A stretch of 22,134 nucleotides of DNA from an uncultured Marvinbryantia sp. (GCF_905201705.1 NZ_CAJKOX010000054.1:1-22134); one strand, 5' to 3'. Shown: positions 13,771 to 21,227, counted from the stretch's first letter. Notes: a model not told the origin generated them from the letters alone. Program-made: numbers and translations.

Positions 13771-15054
13771 CTACCTGTGCGACAGTTCCTCGGCGATATC
13801 CTCCCAGCTCACGCCGCGCTCCGCCATCAGCACCATCATATGATAAAGGAAATCGCTGATTTCGTACTTGATTTCCTCCGGGTTCGGATTTTTGGCAGCG
13901 ATGACAATCTCCGTCGCCTCTTCGCCCAGCTTTTTGAGGATCTTGTCAATGCCCTTGTCAAAGAGGTAATTGGTGTAGGAGCCCTCCTTCGGATTTTTCT
14001 TGCGATCCTGGATCACGCCCATGACATCCTCAAGCACTGTCTCTGTGCTGCGGTACGCCGACTGCGGCGGCACCACGTCGCGGTAAAAACAGCTCGTGTT
14101 GCCGGTGTGGCAGGCAGCTCCCACCTGCAGAACCCTTGCGAGCAGCGTGTCGTTGTCACAGTCCAGGGAAATCTGCTTTACAAACTGATAATGCCCGGAT
14201 GTCTCCCCCTTCAGCCACAGCTCTTGGCGGCTTCTGCTGAAATACGTCATCCGTCCTGTGATCAGCGTCTGCTGAAACGCCTCCTCGTTCATATAGGCAA
14301 GCATCAGCACCTGCTTTGTCCGGTAGTCCTGCACGATCACCGGAACCAGCCCGTCCGCATTTGTCTTCAGGTCGCTCCAGGAAAACGCGCTTTCCAGAGA
14401 CTGCACACAGATGCCAAGCTCCGTAAGGCTTCTGCGCAGACTCACAAAATCCAGCTCAGACGCAGCGCACGTAGAAATGCCCGCCACTTTGTCAAGTTTT
14501 AAAAGTGCGCCGATACGCTCCGGCTGCATATCAGAAAATACCGGTATCGTCGCCAGAGGCATACTCTTTACCGCCTCATAAATATGACGGTTATCGCCGA
14601 ACAGCAGCGCCACCGACGCAAATTCCTTTAAATGCTCGCTGCTTCTCGTGATTGCAGCAAAATCATCAATACAAATGCCGATTTTTTCTTTTCCAAAGCG
14701 CCTGGAGACCTCCTCAAGCATATCAGCGTTGCTCTGCTTCGACATATTCAGAAACGCACAGCCGCATCCGGCATACAGCATCTTTTTAACATCCTCCGCG
14801 CGGTTCATATGACCGCCGCCGATCAGCGGAATATCCACGGCCCGGCTGATTTTACGGATAACGTCCAGGTTTGCCTCATGCTCCGCATCGCTGTCCGAAA
14901 GGTCAAAGATAATCAGTCCGTCCGCTCCGTTTTTTTCGTAAAGACGCGCGATCTGCACAGCGTCCCCGTCATCAAACAGCCGGCTGTTTTTCAGACTTGT
15001 GACTGCTTTTTCGTTTTTCAGAAAAATATGGGTAAATAATTTCTTATTCTTCAT
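13771..15054 (-). CDS. hisIE: HisIE with an N-terminal degenerate HisF-like domain
   Basis: This is a bifunctional histidine-biosynthesis enzyme with three domains. Residues about 230-328 are the phosphoribosyl-AMP cyclohydrolase HisI (SLDCDNDTLLARV and the metal site GAACHTGNTSCF). Residues about 340-427 are the phosphoribosyl-ATP pyrophosphatase HisE (GEEATEIVIAAKN, YEISDFLYHMMVL). The first 215 residues resemble a HisA/HisF half-sequence: DAVQIARLYEKNGADGLIIFDL, DIPLIGGGHMNRAEDVKKML and AGCGCAFLNMSK. The first catalytic Asp of HisF (in CLDV) is replaced (HIFLKNEKAV) and the later phosphate-binding loops are missing, so it is probably not an active cyclase. I prefer the ATG at 15054, which has GAGG at good spacing; the ATG at 15060 is only two bases from it. 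It follows hisB by about 20 bases. Confidence 0.9.
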   Translation of the reverse strand: MKNKKLFTHIFLKNEKAVTSLKNSRLFDDGDAVQIARLYEKNGADGLIIFDLSDSDAEHEANLDVIRKISRAVDIPLIGGGHMNRAEDVKKMLYAGCGCAFLNMSKQSNADMLEEVSRRFGKEKIGICIDDFAAITRSSEHLKEFASVALLFGDNRHIYEAVKSMPLATIPVFSDMQPERIGALLKLDKVAGISTCAASELDFVSLRRSLTELGICVQSLESAFSWSDLKTNADGLVPVIVQDYRTKQVLMLAYMNEEAFQQTLITGRMTYFSRSRQELWLKGETSGHYQFVKQISLDCDNDTLLARVLQVGAACHTGNTSCFYRDVVPPQSAYRSTETVLEDVMGVIQDRKKNPKEGSYTNYLFDKGIDKILKKLGEEATEIVIAAKNPNPEEIKYEISDFLYHMMVLMAERGVSWEDIAEELSHR

Positions 15055-15075
15055 ATCCATTTCCTCGTATGCTTT

Positions 15076-15666
15076 CTATAAAGTACCTTTGGTCGACAAT
15101 ACCCCGGCGATACGGTCGTCTGTCATGGTCGCCATGTCGAGCGCTTTCGCAAACGCCTTAAACGCGCACTCCGCGATGTGGTGATTGTTCACCCCGGAAA
15201 GCTGCTTAAAGTGCAGGTTCATCCCGGCGGAATAGGAAACCGCATAAAAAAATTCCCGCACCATCTCCGTGTCCATGTCGCCTATTTTTTCCACGGTAAA
15301 AGTAAGGTCCGATTCCAGATACGGTCTGCCCGACAGATCCACCGCGCAGAGCACAAGCGCGTCGTCCATCGGAAGGATCACGTGACCAAATCTGCGGATC
15401 CCCTCCTTGTCGCCGACCGCCTTTTTGATTGCCTCGCCGAGCACGATCCCGGTGTCCTCGATGGTGTGGTGGGAATCCACCTCCACATCCCCGCGAATCT
15501 TTGCATTCAGGTCGAATAAACCATGTCTGGCAAATCCGTTCAGCATATGATCCAGGAAAGGAATCCCGGAATCCACGCTGCACGCTCCGCTCCCGTCAAT
15601 GTTTAAGGTCAGTCTGATACTTGTCTCCTTTGTCTCTCTCTGCACTACCGCTATTCTGTCCGGCAT
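15076..15666 (-). CDS. hisB: Imidazoleglycerol-phosphate dehydratase
   Basis: HisB converts imidazole-glycerol phosphate to imidazole-acetol phosphate, the sixth step of histidine synthesis, using a di-manganese site. The 196-residue length fits the monofunctional enzyme. Metal-binding motifs are clear: FLDHML (41-46 region), DSHHTIEDTG and the matching C-terminal GVNNHHIAECAFKAFAKAL. The N-terminus RETKETSIRLTLNIDGSG is typical. The ATG at 15666 has GGAGG eight bases upstream. It is the first gene of a hisB-hisIE transcript driven by a near-perfect promoter at 15720-15748. The secreted-protein gene upstream on the other strand separates it from hisZGD. Confidence 0.97.
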   Translation of the reverse strand: MPDRIAVVQRETKETSIRLTLNIDGSGACSVDSGIPFLDHMLNGFARHGLFDLNAKIRGDVEVDSHHTIEDTGIVLGEAIKKAVGDKEGIRRFGHVILPMDDALVLCAVDLSGRPYLESDLTFTVEKIGDMDTEMVREFFYAVSYSAGMNLHFKQLSGVNNHHIAECAFKAFAKALDMATMTDDRIAGVLSTKGTL

Positions 15667-15719
15667 AGGCTCTTCCTCCAGTCCTTCCTGGAATTTTCAT
15701 ATTCCATTTCTATAGGGAC

Positions 15720-15748
15720 ATTATAATCACAAACGCACCCCTTGTCAA
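15720..15748 (-). promoter_or_regulatory. Consensus sigma-A promoter of hisB-hisIE
   Basis: Minus-strand TTGACA (15743-15748), a 17-base spacer and TATAAT (15720-15725), matching the consensus in all twelve positions. The leader is about 46 bases with only a weak GGAAT/ATTCC hairpin and no T-box or attenuator that I can see. Such a strong promoter suggests constitutive or repressor-controlled expression. Confidence 0.88.
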
Positions 15749-15771
15749 ACGCAATCGGCGCTTCAATGATC

Positions 15772-15790
15772 CTCCAAAATTCCATTGGAG
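15772..15790. promoter_or_regulatory. Inverted repeat between divergent his and secreted-protein promoters
   Basis: CTCCAA-AATTCCA-TTGGAG is a 6-bp perfect inverted repeat with a 7-base spacer. It lies 24 bases upstream of the hisB -35 box and about 47 bases from the putative plus-strand -35 box, so one protein could act on either or both promoters. Confidence 0.3.
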
Positions 15791-15836
15791 TAGTTACCCA
15801 AATTATTTAAAAATCCCTTAATTTTTCAAAATAATC

Positions 15837-15865
15837 TATACAACTTTTTTGCTCTGTGCTATACT
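15837..15865 (+). promoter_or_regulatory. Candidate promoter of the secreted-protein gene
   Basis: TATACA (15837-15842, 4 of 6), a 17-base spacer and TATACT (15860-15865) precede the gene by 36 bases. The -10 box is good and the -35 box weak. Confidence 0.5.
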
Positions 15866-15901
15866 GCAAAAGAAAGAGAACATATTCGAAAGGAGAATAT
15901 T

Positions 15902-16912
15902 ATGAGCAAAAAATTTCTTGCAACAGTATTAGCATTTAGCGTATGCAGCGTTCCGTTTGCTGCATATGCAGAGGATGTCACCGCAGACTCTCTGCTGGAG
16001 GCATCGCAGGAGGCTGGCAAAAACGTATCCTCCATGTCACTTACTATGGGACTCAACATGGACGCCGGGCTGGAGATCTCCACCGACGGCGCCGCTGCAT
16101 CCTCCTTTGGCATTGCGATGACCGGCGATTTTGATGTAAAGACCATCGTCGACCCGATGCAGATGGAAATGACCGGCACCTACGACGTCTCCGTTCTTGG
16201 ACAGGCGATCACGATGGACATGGATATGTACATGATCGTTTCTGAAGATGGAAATACCGTTGATACTTACGCAAAGGTAATCACGGGCGGTGAGGATTCC
16301 GGCTGGGAGCATCAGCGCACCGATATGTCAGAGCTTCTGGATATGTTCGGCGTAAGCAGCATGGATGATCTGCAGAGCATGGATCTGCAGGACATTCTTC
16401 CGGACGACGTGGAGATCAACTGGGATATGACAGAGAATGACAGCAGCTACACACTGTCCACAGCTCTGATGTTCAGCCAGTTTATGCCGTTGATCGAATC
16501 ATCGCTTGAAGCTGCCGGTGAAACCCTGGATGAGGAAAGCTTAAGCATAGTGGAAGCGCTTATGGACAGCCTGGGAATGAACCTCTCCTACACGATCGAC
16601 AAGGAATCCAGTCTGCCGCTTTCCATGCACATGGACTTCAATAACTCCGACCTGTCTGTATTCGACTCGCTGGTTACTGCTATGATGGCTGAGTCCATGT
16701 CCACAGAAGAGGGCGTTGATTCCTCCGACATGCAGTGCAGGCTGATCCTGAACGATCTGTCTGTTGATGCAGGCTATACCTACGATGACGTGACTGAGAT
16801 CACCGTTCCGGCAGATGCGCTCGCAACGGAAGCTGTCGATCCGACCGAGGAGCTGCAGGGTGTGCTGGATGAAGCGCTGGAAGCTGCATCCGAGGCAGAA
16901 TCAGAATCATAA
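15902..16912 (+). CDS. Secreted Met- and Asp-rich protein of unknown function (DUF6612/LppX-like architecture)
   Basis: This is a 336-residue exported protein. The signal peptide MSKKFLATVLAFSVCSVPFAAYA ends in an AYA-ED type I site; the internal Cys is not in a good lipobox. The mature protein is very acidic and rich in methionine (about 27). It is built from alternating strands such as SLTMGLNMDAGLEI, FGIAMTGDFDVKTI and QMEMTGTYDVSVLG, then TMDMDMYMIVSEDG, the pattern of single-sheet proteins like the DUF6612 or LppX/LolA-type folds. The C-terminal tail is a Glu/Ala helix. The family link is a guess from pattern only. GGAG lies eight bases before the ATG. It is the only plus-strand gene and divides the his genes, and it ends at its own terminator. 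No his-related role is apparent. Confidence 0.85.
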   Translation: MSKKFLATVLAFSVCSVPFAAYAEDVTADSLLEASQEAGKNVSSMSLTMGLNMDAGLEISTDGAAASSFGIAMTGDFDVKTIVDPMQMEMTGTYDVSVLGQAITMDMDMYMIVSEDGNTVDTYAKVITGGEDSGWEHQRTDMSELLDMFGVSSMDDLQSMDLQDILPDDVEINWDMTENDSSYTLSTALMFSQFMPLIESSLEAAGETLDEESLSIVEALMDSLGMNLSYTIDKESSLPLSMHMDFNNSDLSVFDSLVTAMMAESMSTEEGVDSSDMQCRLILNDLSVDAGYTYDDVTEITVPADALATEAVDPTEELQGVLDEALEAASEAESES

Positions 16913-16948
16913 AACAACAATAAAATAACATTTCTGCTGAATTTTGAA

Positions 16949-16980
16949 GGCTGCCGCGTAAATGCGGCAGCCCTTTTTCT
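16949..16980 (+). terminator. Terminator after the secreted-protein gene, between convergent genes
   Basis: GGCTGCCGC pairs perfectly with GCGGCAGCC around GTAAAT, followed by CTTTTTCT on the plus strand. On the minus strand the stem is followed by TTCAAAATT, a poor U tract, so it ends hisD transcription less well, although no better site is visible for hisZGD. Confidence 0.9.
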
Positions 16981-16992
16981 GCTCTCATTCTG

Positions 16993-18285
16993 CTATTTTT
17001 CAAACCTCACATGGATGGAATTTGCATGAGCCGTGAGCTGTTCCGCTTTTGCGAAGGTTTCAATATCCTCGTGAACCGCCTCCAGCGCTTCCCGTGAGTA
17101 ATACACAATACTGGATTTTTTTACAAAATCATCGACGTTCAGCGGCGAGAAAAATCTTGCCGTTCCGTTTGTCGGCAGCACATGGTTCGGACCGGCAAAG
17201 TAATCGCCAAGCGGCTCGCTGCTGTACGGTCCGATAAAGATCGCCCCGGCGTTGCGGATTTTTGTCATCACCTCAAAGGGATTCTCCGTCATGATCTCCA
17301 GATGCTCCGAGGCGATATCGTTGGCCGCCTCAATCGCCGTCTCCAGACTGTCCGTCACCAGAATGTAGCCAAAGTTATCAAGCGATTTCTGAATGATTTC
17401 CTTTCGGGAAAGAACGGAGACAAACTGCTCCACCTGCGCGGACACCTTTTCGGCAAGCTGCCGGCTTGTCGTGATCAGGATCGCGGACGCCATCTCGTCG
17501 TGCTCTGCCTGCGAGAGCAGATCCGCTGCCACATAGCGCGGATCGGCGTTTTCATCGGCAAGTACAAGGATTTCGCTCGGTCCCGCGATAGAATCAATAT
17601 TTACAAAGCCGTAAACGGCCTTTTTTGCGAGCGCCACATAGATATTGCCCGGTCCCACGATCTTGTCGACCTTTGGAATAGACGCTGTTCCGAAAGCAAG
17701 CGCCGCGATTGCCTGGGCGCCGCCCACTTTATAGACCTCATCCGCTCCGGCTTCCTTTGCGGCAACCAGCGTTGTCGGATTGACCTTCCCTTCTGCATTG
17801 CAGGGCGTTGTCATGATAATTTTTTCTACGCCGGCCACCTTTGCCGGAACAATATTCATCAGCACGGAGGACGGATAGACCGCTTTCCCGCCCGGCACAT
17901 AAACGCCCACGCGCGCCAGCGCTGTTATTTTCTGTCCGAGCAGCGTTCCGTCCGGCTTGCTGTCAAACCAGCTATAACGCTTCTGCTTTTCATGATAGGC
18001 GCGGATATTCACCAGTGCCTTTCGAATGACGGAAAGAAGCTGCTCATCCACCTCGCGATACGCCTGAGCGACCTCCTCCTTTGTCACGCGGATATTTTCC
18101 GCCGTGATATCGGCGCGGTCAAACTGCTTAGTGTAAGCAAACACCGCCTCATCTCCGCGCGCGCGGACATTCTCCACGATTTCCGCCACGCGCCCCTCAT
18201 ATTCCCCGTAATTCTGCGGGCTGCGCTTTAACAGATTCTCCAGAAGATTCTGCTTGCTCTCCTCTGTCAATGTAACGATTTTCAT
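16993..18285 (-). CDS. hisD: Histidinol dehydrogenase
   Basis: HisD oxidises L-histidinol to L-histidine in two NAD-dependent steps at a zinc site. The 430-residue length is typical. Clear motifs are VGVYVPGGKAVYPSSVLMN, VGGAQAIAALAFGT, KIVGPGNIYVA, IDSIAGPSEILVLAD, the zinc and catalytic segment LLSQAEHDEMASAIL, ASEHLEIMTENP and GPNHVLPTNGTARF. The ATG at 18285 has GAGGTGG just upstream. It is the third gene of hisZ-hisG-hisD, 13 bases after hisG. Downstream it converges on the plus-strand secreted-protein gene. Confidence 0.98.
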   Translation of the reverse strand: MKIVTLTEESKQNLLENLLKRSPQNYGEYEGRVAEIVENVRARGDEAVFAYTKQFDRADITAENIRVTKEEVAQAYREVDEQLLSVIRKALVNIRAYHEKQKRYSWFDSKPDGTLLGQKITALARVGVYVPGGKAVYPSSVLMNIVPAKVAGVEKIIMTTPCNAEGKVNPTTLVAAKEAGADEVYKVGGAQAIAALAFGTASIPKVDKIVGPGNIYVALAKKAVYGFVNIDSIAGPSEILVLADENADPRYVAADLLSQAEHDEMASAILITTSRQLAEKVSAQVEQFVSVLSRKEIIQKSLDNFGYILVTDSLETAIEAANDIASEHLEIMTENPFEVMTKIRNAGAIFIGPYSSEPLGDYFAGPNHVLPTNGTARFFSPLNVDDFVKKSSIVYYSREALEAVHEDIETFAKAEQLTAHANSIHVRFEK

Positions 18286-18298
18286 CCTGCCACCTCTT

Positions 18299-18934
18299 CT
18301 ACAATGCTTCCTTCAGCGCGTTCAATATTTTCGTGATGCGTGCGCTCTCCATCTGCATACTGACGCGGTTCACGACCACGCGCGCGGAGAGCGGGCATAC
18401 CTCCTCCAGAACCTCCAGACCGTTTTCCCGAAGCGTGGAGCCGGTCTCCACGATATCGACGATCACCTCGGAAAGTCCGACAAGCGGCGCCAGCTCGATA
18501 GAGCCGTTCAGCTTGATGATCTCAACGGTCTGATGCTTCTTATTGTAAAAATACTCTTTTGCAATATGCGGATATTTCGTCGCCACCCGGATCTGCTCCT
18601 GGTGCTGCAGAAGCTCCTTCGCCCGCGCCGGTCCGCACACACACATCCGGCATTTTCCAAAGCCGAGATCCAACACCTCGTAAAGCTTGCGCCCCTCCTC
18701 GTCGATGGTATCCTTTCCGACCACCCCGATATCAGCGGCTCCGTATTCTACATAAGTCGGCACATCCGGTCCCTTTGCCAGGAAAAATTTCAGTTTATAT
18801 TCTTCGTTCGTGAAAATCAGCTTTCTGGTGTCGGGATCCTTCATCTCCTCGCAGGTGATCCCGCATTTCTCCAGAAGCGCCAGCGTCTGTCTGGCAAGCC
18901 GTCCCTTGGTGAGGGCAAATGTAAGATATCTCAT
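18299..18934 (-). CDS. hisG: ATP phosphoribosyltransferase, short-form catalytic subunit
   Basis: HisG joins ATP and PRPP in the first and committed step of histidine synthesis. At 211 residues it is the short form (HisGS), which lacks the C-terminal allosteric domain and needs HisZ for activity and feedback inhibition by histidine. Motifs include the N-terminal LTFALTKGRLARQTL, ADIGVVGKDTIDE, KCRMCVCGPA and the PRPP loop VDIVETGSTLRENGL. Its ATG overlaps the hisZ stop in an ATGA arrangement. This fits equal synthesis of the two subunits of the hetero-octamer. No frame damage is seen. Confidence 0.97.
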   Translation of the reverse strand: MRYLTFALTKGRLARQTLALLEKCGITCEEMKDPDTRKLIFTNEEYKLKFFLAKGPDVPTYVEYGAADIGVVGKDTIDEEGRKLYEVLDLGFGKCRMCVCGPARAKELLQHQEQIRVATKYPHIAKEYFYNKKHQTVEIIKLNGSIELAPLVGLSEVIVDIVETGSTLRENGLEVLEEVCPLSARVVVNRVSMQMESARITKILNALKEAL

Positions 18935-20049
18935 ACGCGTTCCTCCAGCTTCAGCACAGCAGCCTTCCCTTCTGCGCGGAGCGTCTGTGCCTGTTTGATC
19001 GCTGCCTCCTGCTCTGAGGGCGTATAGCGGATTTCCACCGGCGGCTCCCCAGGCTCCGGCATGATATTCTGACGGCTCAGTGCCGCAAGCAGCTCATCCG
19101 CCACCACCACAAATCCGATGGACGGCGCATCTTTTCCAAAATGTGCGAGCAGATTGTCGTAGCGTCCGCCTTTCACCACCGCGTCTCCTGTCCCGAAGGT
19201 ATAACCGCGGAAGAAAATGCCGGTATAATAATTATAGCGGCTCAGCATACTGAAATCAAAGCTGACATACCGCGTCACGCCGTAGTATTCCAGGATCCGA
19301 TGGATCTCCTTCAGACGCACGACCGCGCGATCCGCCCCTTCATTGCAGGCAAGCGCATGTGCCCGGTCAAGAATTTCCACAGAACCGTACAGCGACGGGA
19401 GCGAAAGCAGCGCTTTCTTCTGCCGCTCTTCTATCTCCATGCCGGACAACAGGCTCTCCACCCCGAACAGATTGCGGTTTGAGATGAAATCCTTCAGCTC
19501 GCCCTCCGTCTCCTCCGGAATATCCATGTCCTTTATAATGCTCTTAAAGTATTCTACCTGTCCGATGCTGATCTGAAACTCCTCCAGACCGGCTTTTTTC
19601 AGACAGTCCACCACCATTGCAATGATCTCTGCGTCCGCCTGCGCGTTATCCGCGCCGATCATTTCCGCGCCGATGTGCGTGTTCTCCTTTAAGCGCCCCT
19701 GGTAGCTGGAATGGTTTATGAAGGTTTTTCCCTCGTAGCAGAGGCGCAGCACGTCCTCTTTTCCGTCAAAATATTTGGATACCGCCCGCGCAATGGACGG
19801 CGTGATATCCGGGCGCAGCACCAGCGTGTTGCCCTCCCGGTCAAAAAATTTGTACAGCTCGCGCGAGGGAATCGTACCAACGTCGCTCCCGAACACATCG
19901 AAAAACTCAAAGGTCGGCGTCTCGATATCCTGGCAGCCGTAGGACTTCAGCACATCGTGCAGGTCTTTTTGCAGGCGCAGCTTGCGCTCGCATTCCCCGT
20001 TATAGATATCGCGGACTCCCTCCGGCGTATGTAATAATCTCTGGTTCAT
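18931..20049 (-). CDS. hisZ: ATP phosphoribosyltransferase regulatory subunit
   Basis: HisZ is a histidyl-tRNA-synthetase paralogue that lacks aminoacylation and instead activates short HisG and carries histidine feedback. The 372-residue protein begins LLHTPEGVRDIYNGECERKLRL. It keeps the class II synthetase core: ETPTFEFFDVFG, motif 2-like FDREGNTLVLRPDITPSIARAVS, YEGKTFINHSSYQGRLKENTHIGAEMIG and motif 3-like GGRYDNLLAHFGKDAPSIGFVVVADEL. The anticodon-binding domain of HisRS is absent, as expected. I chose the ATG at 20049: GGAG lies six bases upstream. The ATG 12 bases earlier and the one at 20103 have no such site. It is the first gene of hisZGD. Confidence 0.95.
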   Translation of the reverse strand: MNQRLLHTPEGVRDIYNGECERKLRLQKDLHDVLKSYGCQDIETPTFEFFDVFGSDVGTIPSRELYKFFDREGNTLVLRPDITPSIARAVSKYFDGKEDVLRLCYEGKTFINHSSYQGRLKENTHIGAEMIGADNAQADAEIIAMVVDCLKKAGLEEFQISIGQVEYFKSIIKDMDIPEETEGELKDFISNRNLFGVESLLSGMEIEERQKKALLSLPSLYGSVEILDRAHALACNEGADRAVVRLKEIHRILEYYGVTRYVSFDFSMLSRYNYYTGIFFRGYTFGTGDAVVKGGRYDNLLAHFGKDAPSIGFVVVADELLAALSRQNIMPEPGEPPVEIRYTPSEQEAAIKQAQTLRAEGKAAVLKLEERV

Positions 20050-20126
20050 AAGTCTCTCCATATCGTTCCATTTGCAGCAGAAGTTTGCTGCATCATTGCG
20101 CACTGCTGTCTGTTTCGCTTTACCAT
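20046..20126 (-). other. 26-codon upstream open frame ending at the hisZ start
   Basis: An ATG at 20126 opens a frame encoding a 26-residue peptide (MVKRNRQQCAMMQQTSAANG then TIWRDL) whose TGA overlaps the hisZ ATG. It contains no histidine codon, so it is not a classical his attenuator, and it has no clear Shine-Dalgarno. It may be chance. Confidence 0.25.
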
Positions 20127-20136
20127 GGTGCAGTGC
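20074..20136 (-). promoter_or_regulatory. hisZGD leader with two hairpins
   Basis: The leader of about 100 bases holds a GCACTGC/GCAGTGC stem (20100-20136) with a long loop and a GCAGCA/TGCTGC stem (20074-20091). Neither is followed by a U tract, and there is no T-box (no AGGGTGG-type box). They may affect ribosome access only. Confidence 0.35.
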
Positions 20137-20158
20137 TAATTCGTGAAATCACCTGTTT

Positions 20159-20186
20159 ATTATACTACAGAAAGGCAGATTGTCAA
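20159..20186 (-). promoter_or_regulatory. Consensus promoter of hisZGD overlapping the recU stop
   Basis: Minus-strand TTGACA (20181-20186), a 16-base spacer and TATAAT (20159-20164). The TGA inside the -35 box is the recU stop codon at 20183-20185. Confidence 0.85.
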
Positions 20187-20716
20187 TCCCTTTTCAATAA
20201 ATCCTTCTGCAGCCCCTCCAGATAGGGAACAAGCACACCGTGACCGCGGTGCAGCAGGTACTCCCGGTCAAGCTCCTCGTAGCGGAAGCTCTTGCGCCCG
20301 CCCGCCTCTCTGCGGTCCCAGAACTTTTTGACATCTGTAAAGGGCAGATAAAAGATCTCATCCCGTCCGGTATAATAGATAATTAAGAAGGAGACGCCGC
20401 CCTGCTTCTCGAAATTTTCCATAAAGCGCATCTGATGCGGATGGATATTCTGGAGAGCGAACGTGTCTGTCGTACACTCCTTGGCGTCAAAGCAGACGGG
20501 AACGCCCTGCACGCAGCCGATATAGTCCACCGTGCTTTTCTGGTCAAAATACGCCAGCGTGATGTGGCGGTTTTCCTTATCAATTTTGATGGGGGTGATC
20601 GGCGTCGGTATCTTCTGGATCAGCGCAAGCCCTTTTTCCAGATAAGCCTCGTTTGACCGGTTGATCAGATCCTCCAGAAGAGAACCGCGCAGTCCCCGCG
20701 AATTCCAGGTTGCCAT
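20183..20716 (-). CDS. recU: Holliday junction resolvase RecU
   Basis: RecU cleaves four-way DNA junctions during recombination repair and chromosome segregation in Firmicutes. The 177-residue protein has the family N-terminus SRGLRGSLLEDLINRSNEAY, the strand GLALIQKIPTP and the nuclease core: D64 in STVDYIG, then CFDAKECTTDTF with an Asp-x-Lys (D77, K79) in place of the Glu-x-Lys of Bacillus RecU. NIHPHQMRFMENFEKQGGVSF and the FLIIYYTGRDEIFYLPF segment complete it. The ATG at 20716 has GGAGG six bases upstream. Its first 137 bases overlap the out-of-frame tail of the truncated integrase gene, so an insertion event ends very near it. Confidence 0.94.
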   Translation of the reverse strand: MATWNSRGLRGSLLEDLINRSNEAYLEKGLALIQKIPTPITPIKIDKENRHITLAYFDQKSTVDYIGCVQGVPVCFDAKECTTDTFALQNIHPHQMRFMENFEKQGGVSFLIIYYTGRDEIFYLPFTDVKKFWDRREAGGRKSFRYEELDREYLLHRGHGVLVPYLEGLQKDLLKRD

Positions 20717-21224
20717 TTTCTTCCTCCATATCGTTCATATCGCAGCCCGCATCCGTCAGGATCCTCTGAAAATCCTCTGGCAGCGGTGCGGTAAATTCCT
20801 GCCCGGAGAGGTGCGAAAGCGTCCCCGTCAGTTCCGGGAATTTCATCTGATAGGCATGAAGGAGCTGCCGGTGCAGGTGATATTTCTTCTGATACCAGGT
20901 GTTCTTACGGTTATCGCCGTATTTTTCATCCCCGATGATCGGAAGGATATAATTATTTATGAGAGAAACATTTCCATCATACGTAGATAATGCCCAATTG
21001 TCCTTCCCATACAGGGCAACGTATTCTGCCAGAAGATCCTTCATGGTTTTACACTGCGGGATTATCATGGATCCCATTTCTTCTTTATACTCGATTTCTT
21101 TCTTGCGTTTCTTTGCCTCTGCCTTTGTAGCATAAGTTTCCCATTTCTGCTTCCGTTTCCCGTCTGCATCAGTATAGGAATAGATCACATTAAATTTTCC
21201 ATTTCGTTCTCTGATCGATGCCAT
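20580..21224 (-). CDS. Truncated tyrosine-recombinase N-terminus running into unrelated sequence
   Basis: Residues 1 to about 101 are the Arm-type N-terminus of an ICE or phage integrase: MASIRERNGKFNVIYSYTDA, KRKQKWETYATKAEAKKRKKE and then DLLAEYVALYG with LSTYDGNVSLINNYILPIIG. After GDEK (near base 20924) the similarity stops. The next residues (YGDNRKNTWYQKKYHLHRQL and PLPEDFQRILTDAGCDMNDM) are not integrase, and the last 45 residues read out of frame through recU. The core-binding and catalytic domains (Arg, His-x-x-Arg, Tyr) are absent, so recombinase activity is lost. The gene starts three bases after the stop of the helix-turn-helix gene, the normal layout of such element-end pairs. 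Most likely a deletion or imprecise excision fused the integrase start to host sequence upstream of recU. Confidence 0.7.
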   Translation of the reverse strand: MASIRERNGKFNVIYSYTDADGKRKQKWETYATKAEAKKRKKEIEYKEEMGSMIIPQCKTMKDLLAEYVALYGKDNWALSTYDGNVSLINNYILPIIGDEKYGDNRKNTWYQKKYHLHRQLLHAYQMKFPELTGTLSHLSGQEFTAPLPEDFQRILTDAGCDMNDMEEENGNLEFAGTARFSSGGSDQPVKRGLSGKRACADPEDTDADHPHQN

Positions 21225-21227
21225 AAT

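Noticed and set aside
20050..20158. T-box or His-codon attenuator in the hisZ leader
   Set aside because: No T-box core, no run of His codons and no U-tract terminator; only two simple hairpins are present.
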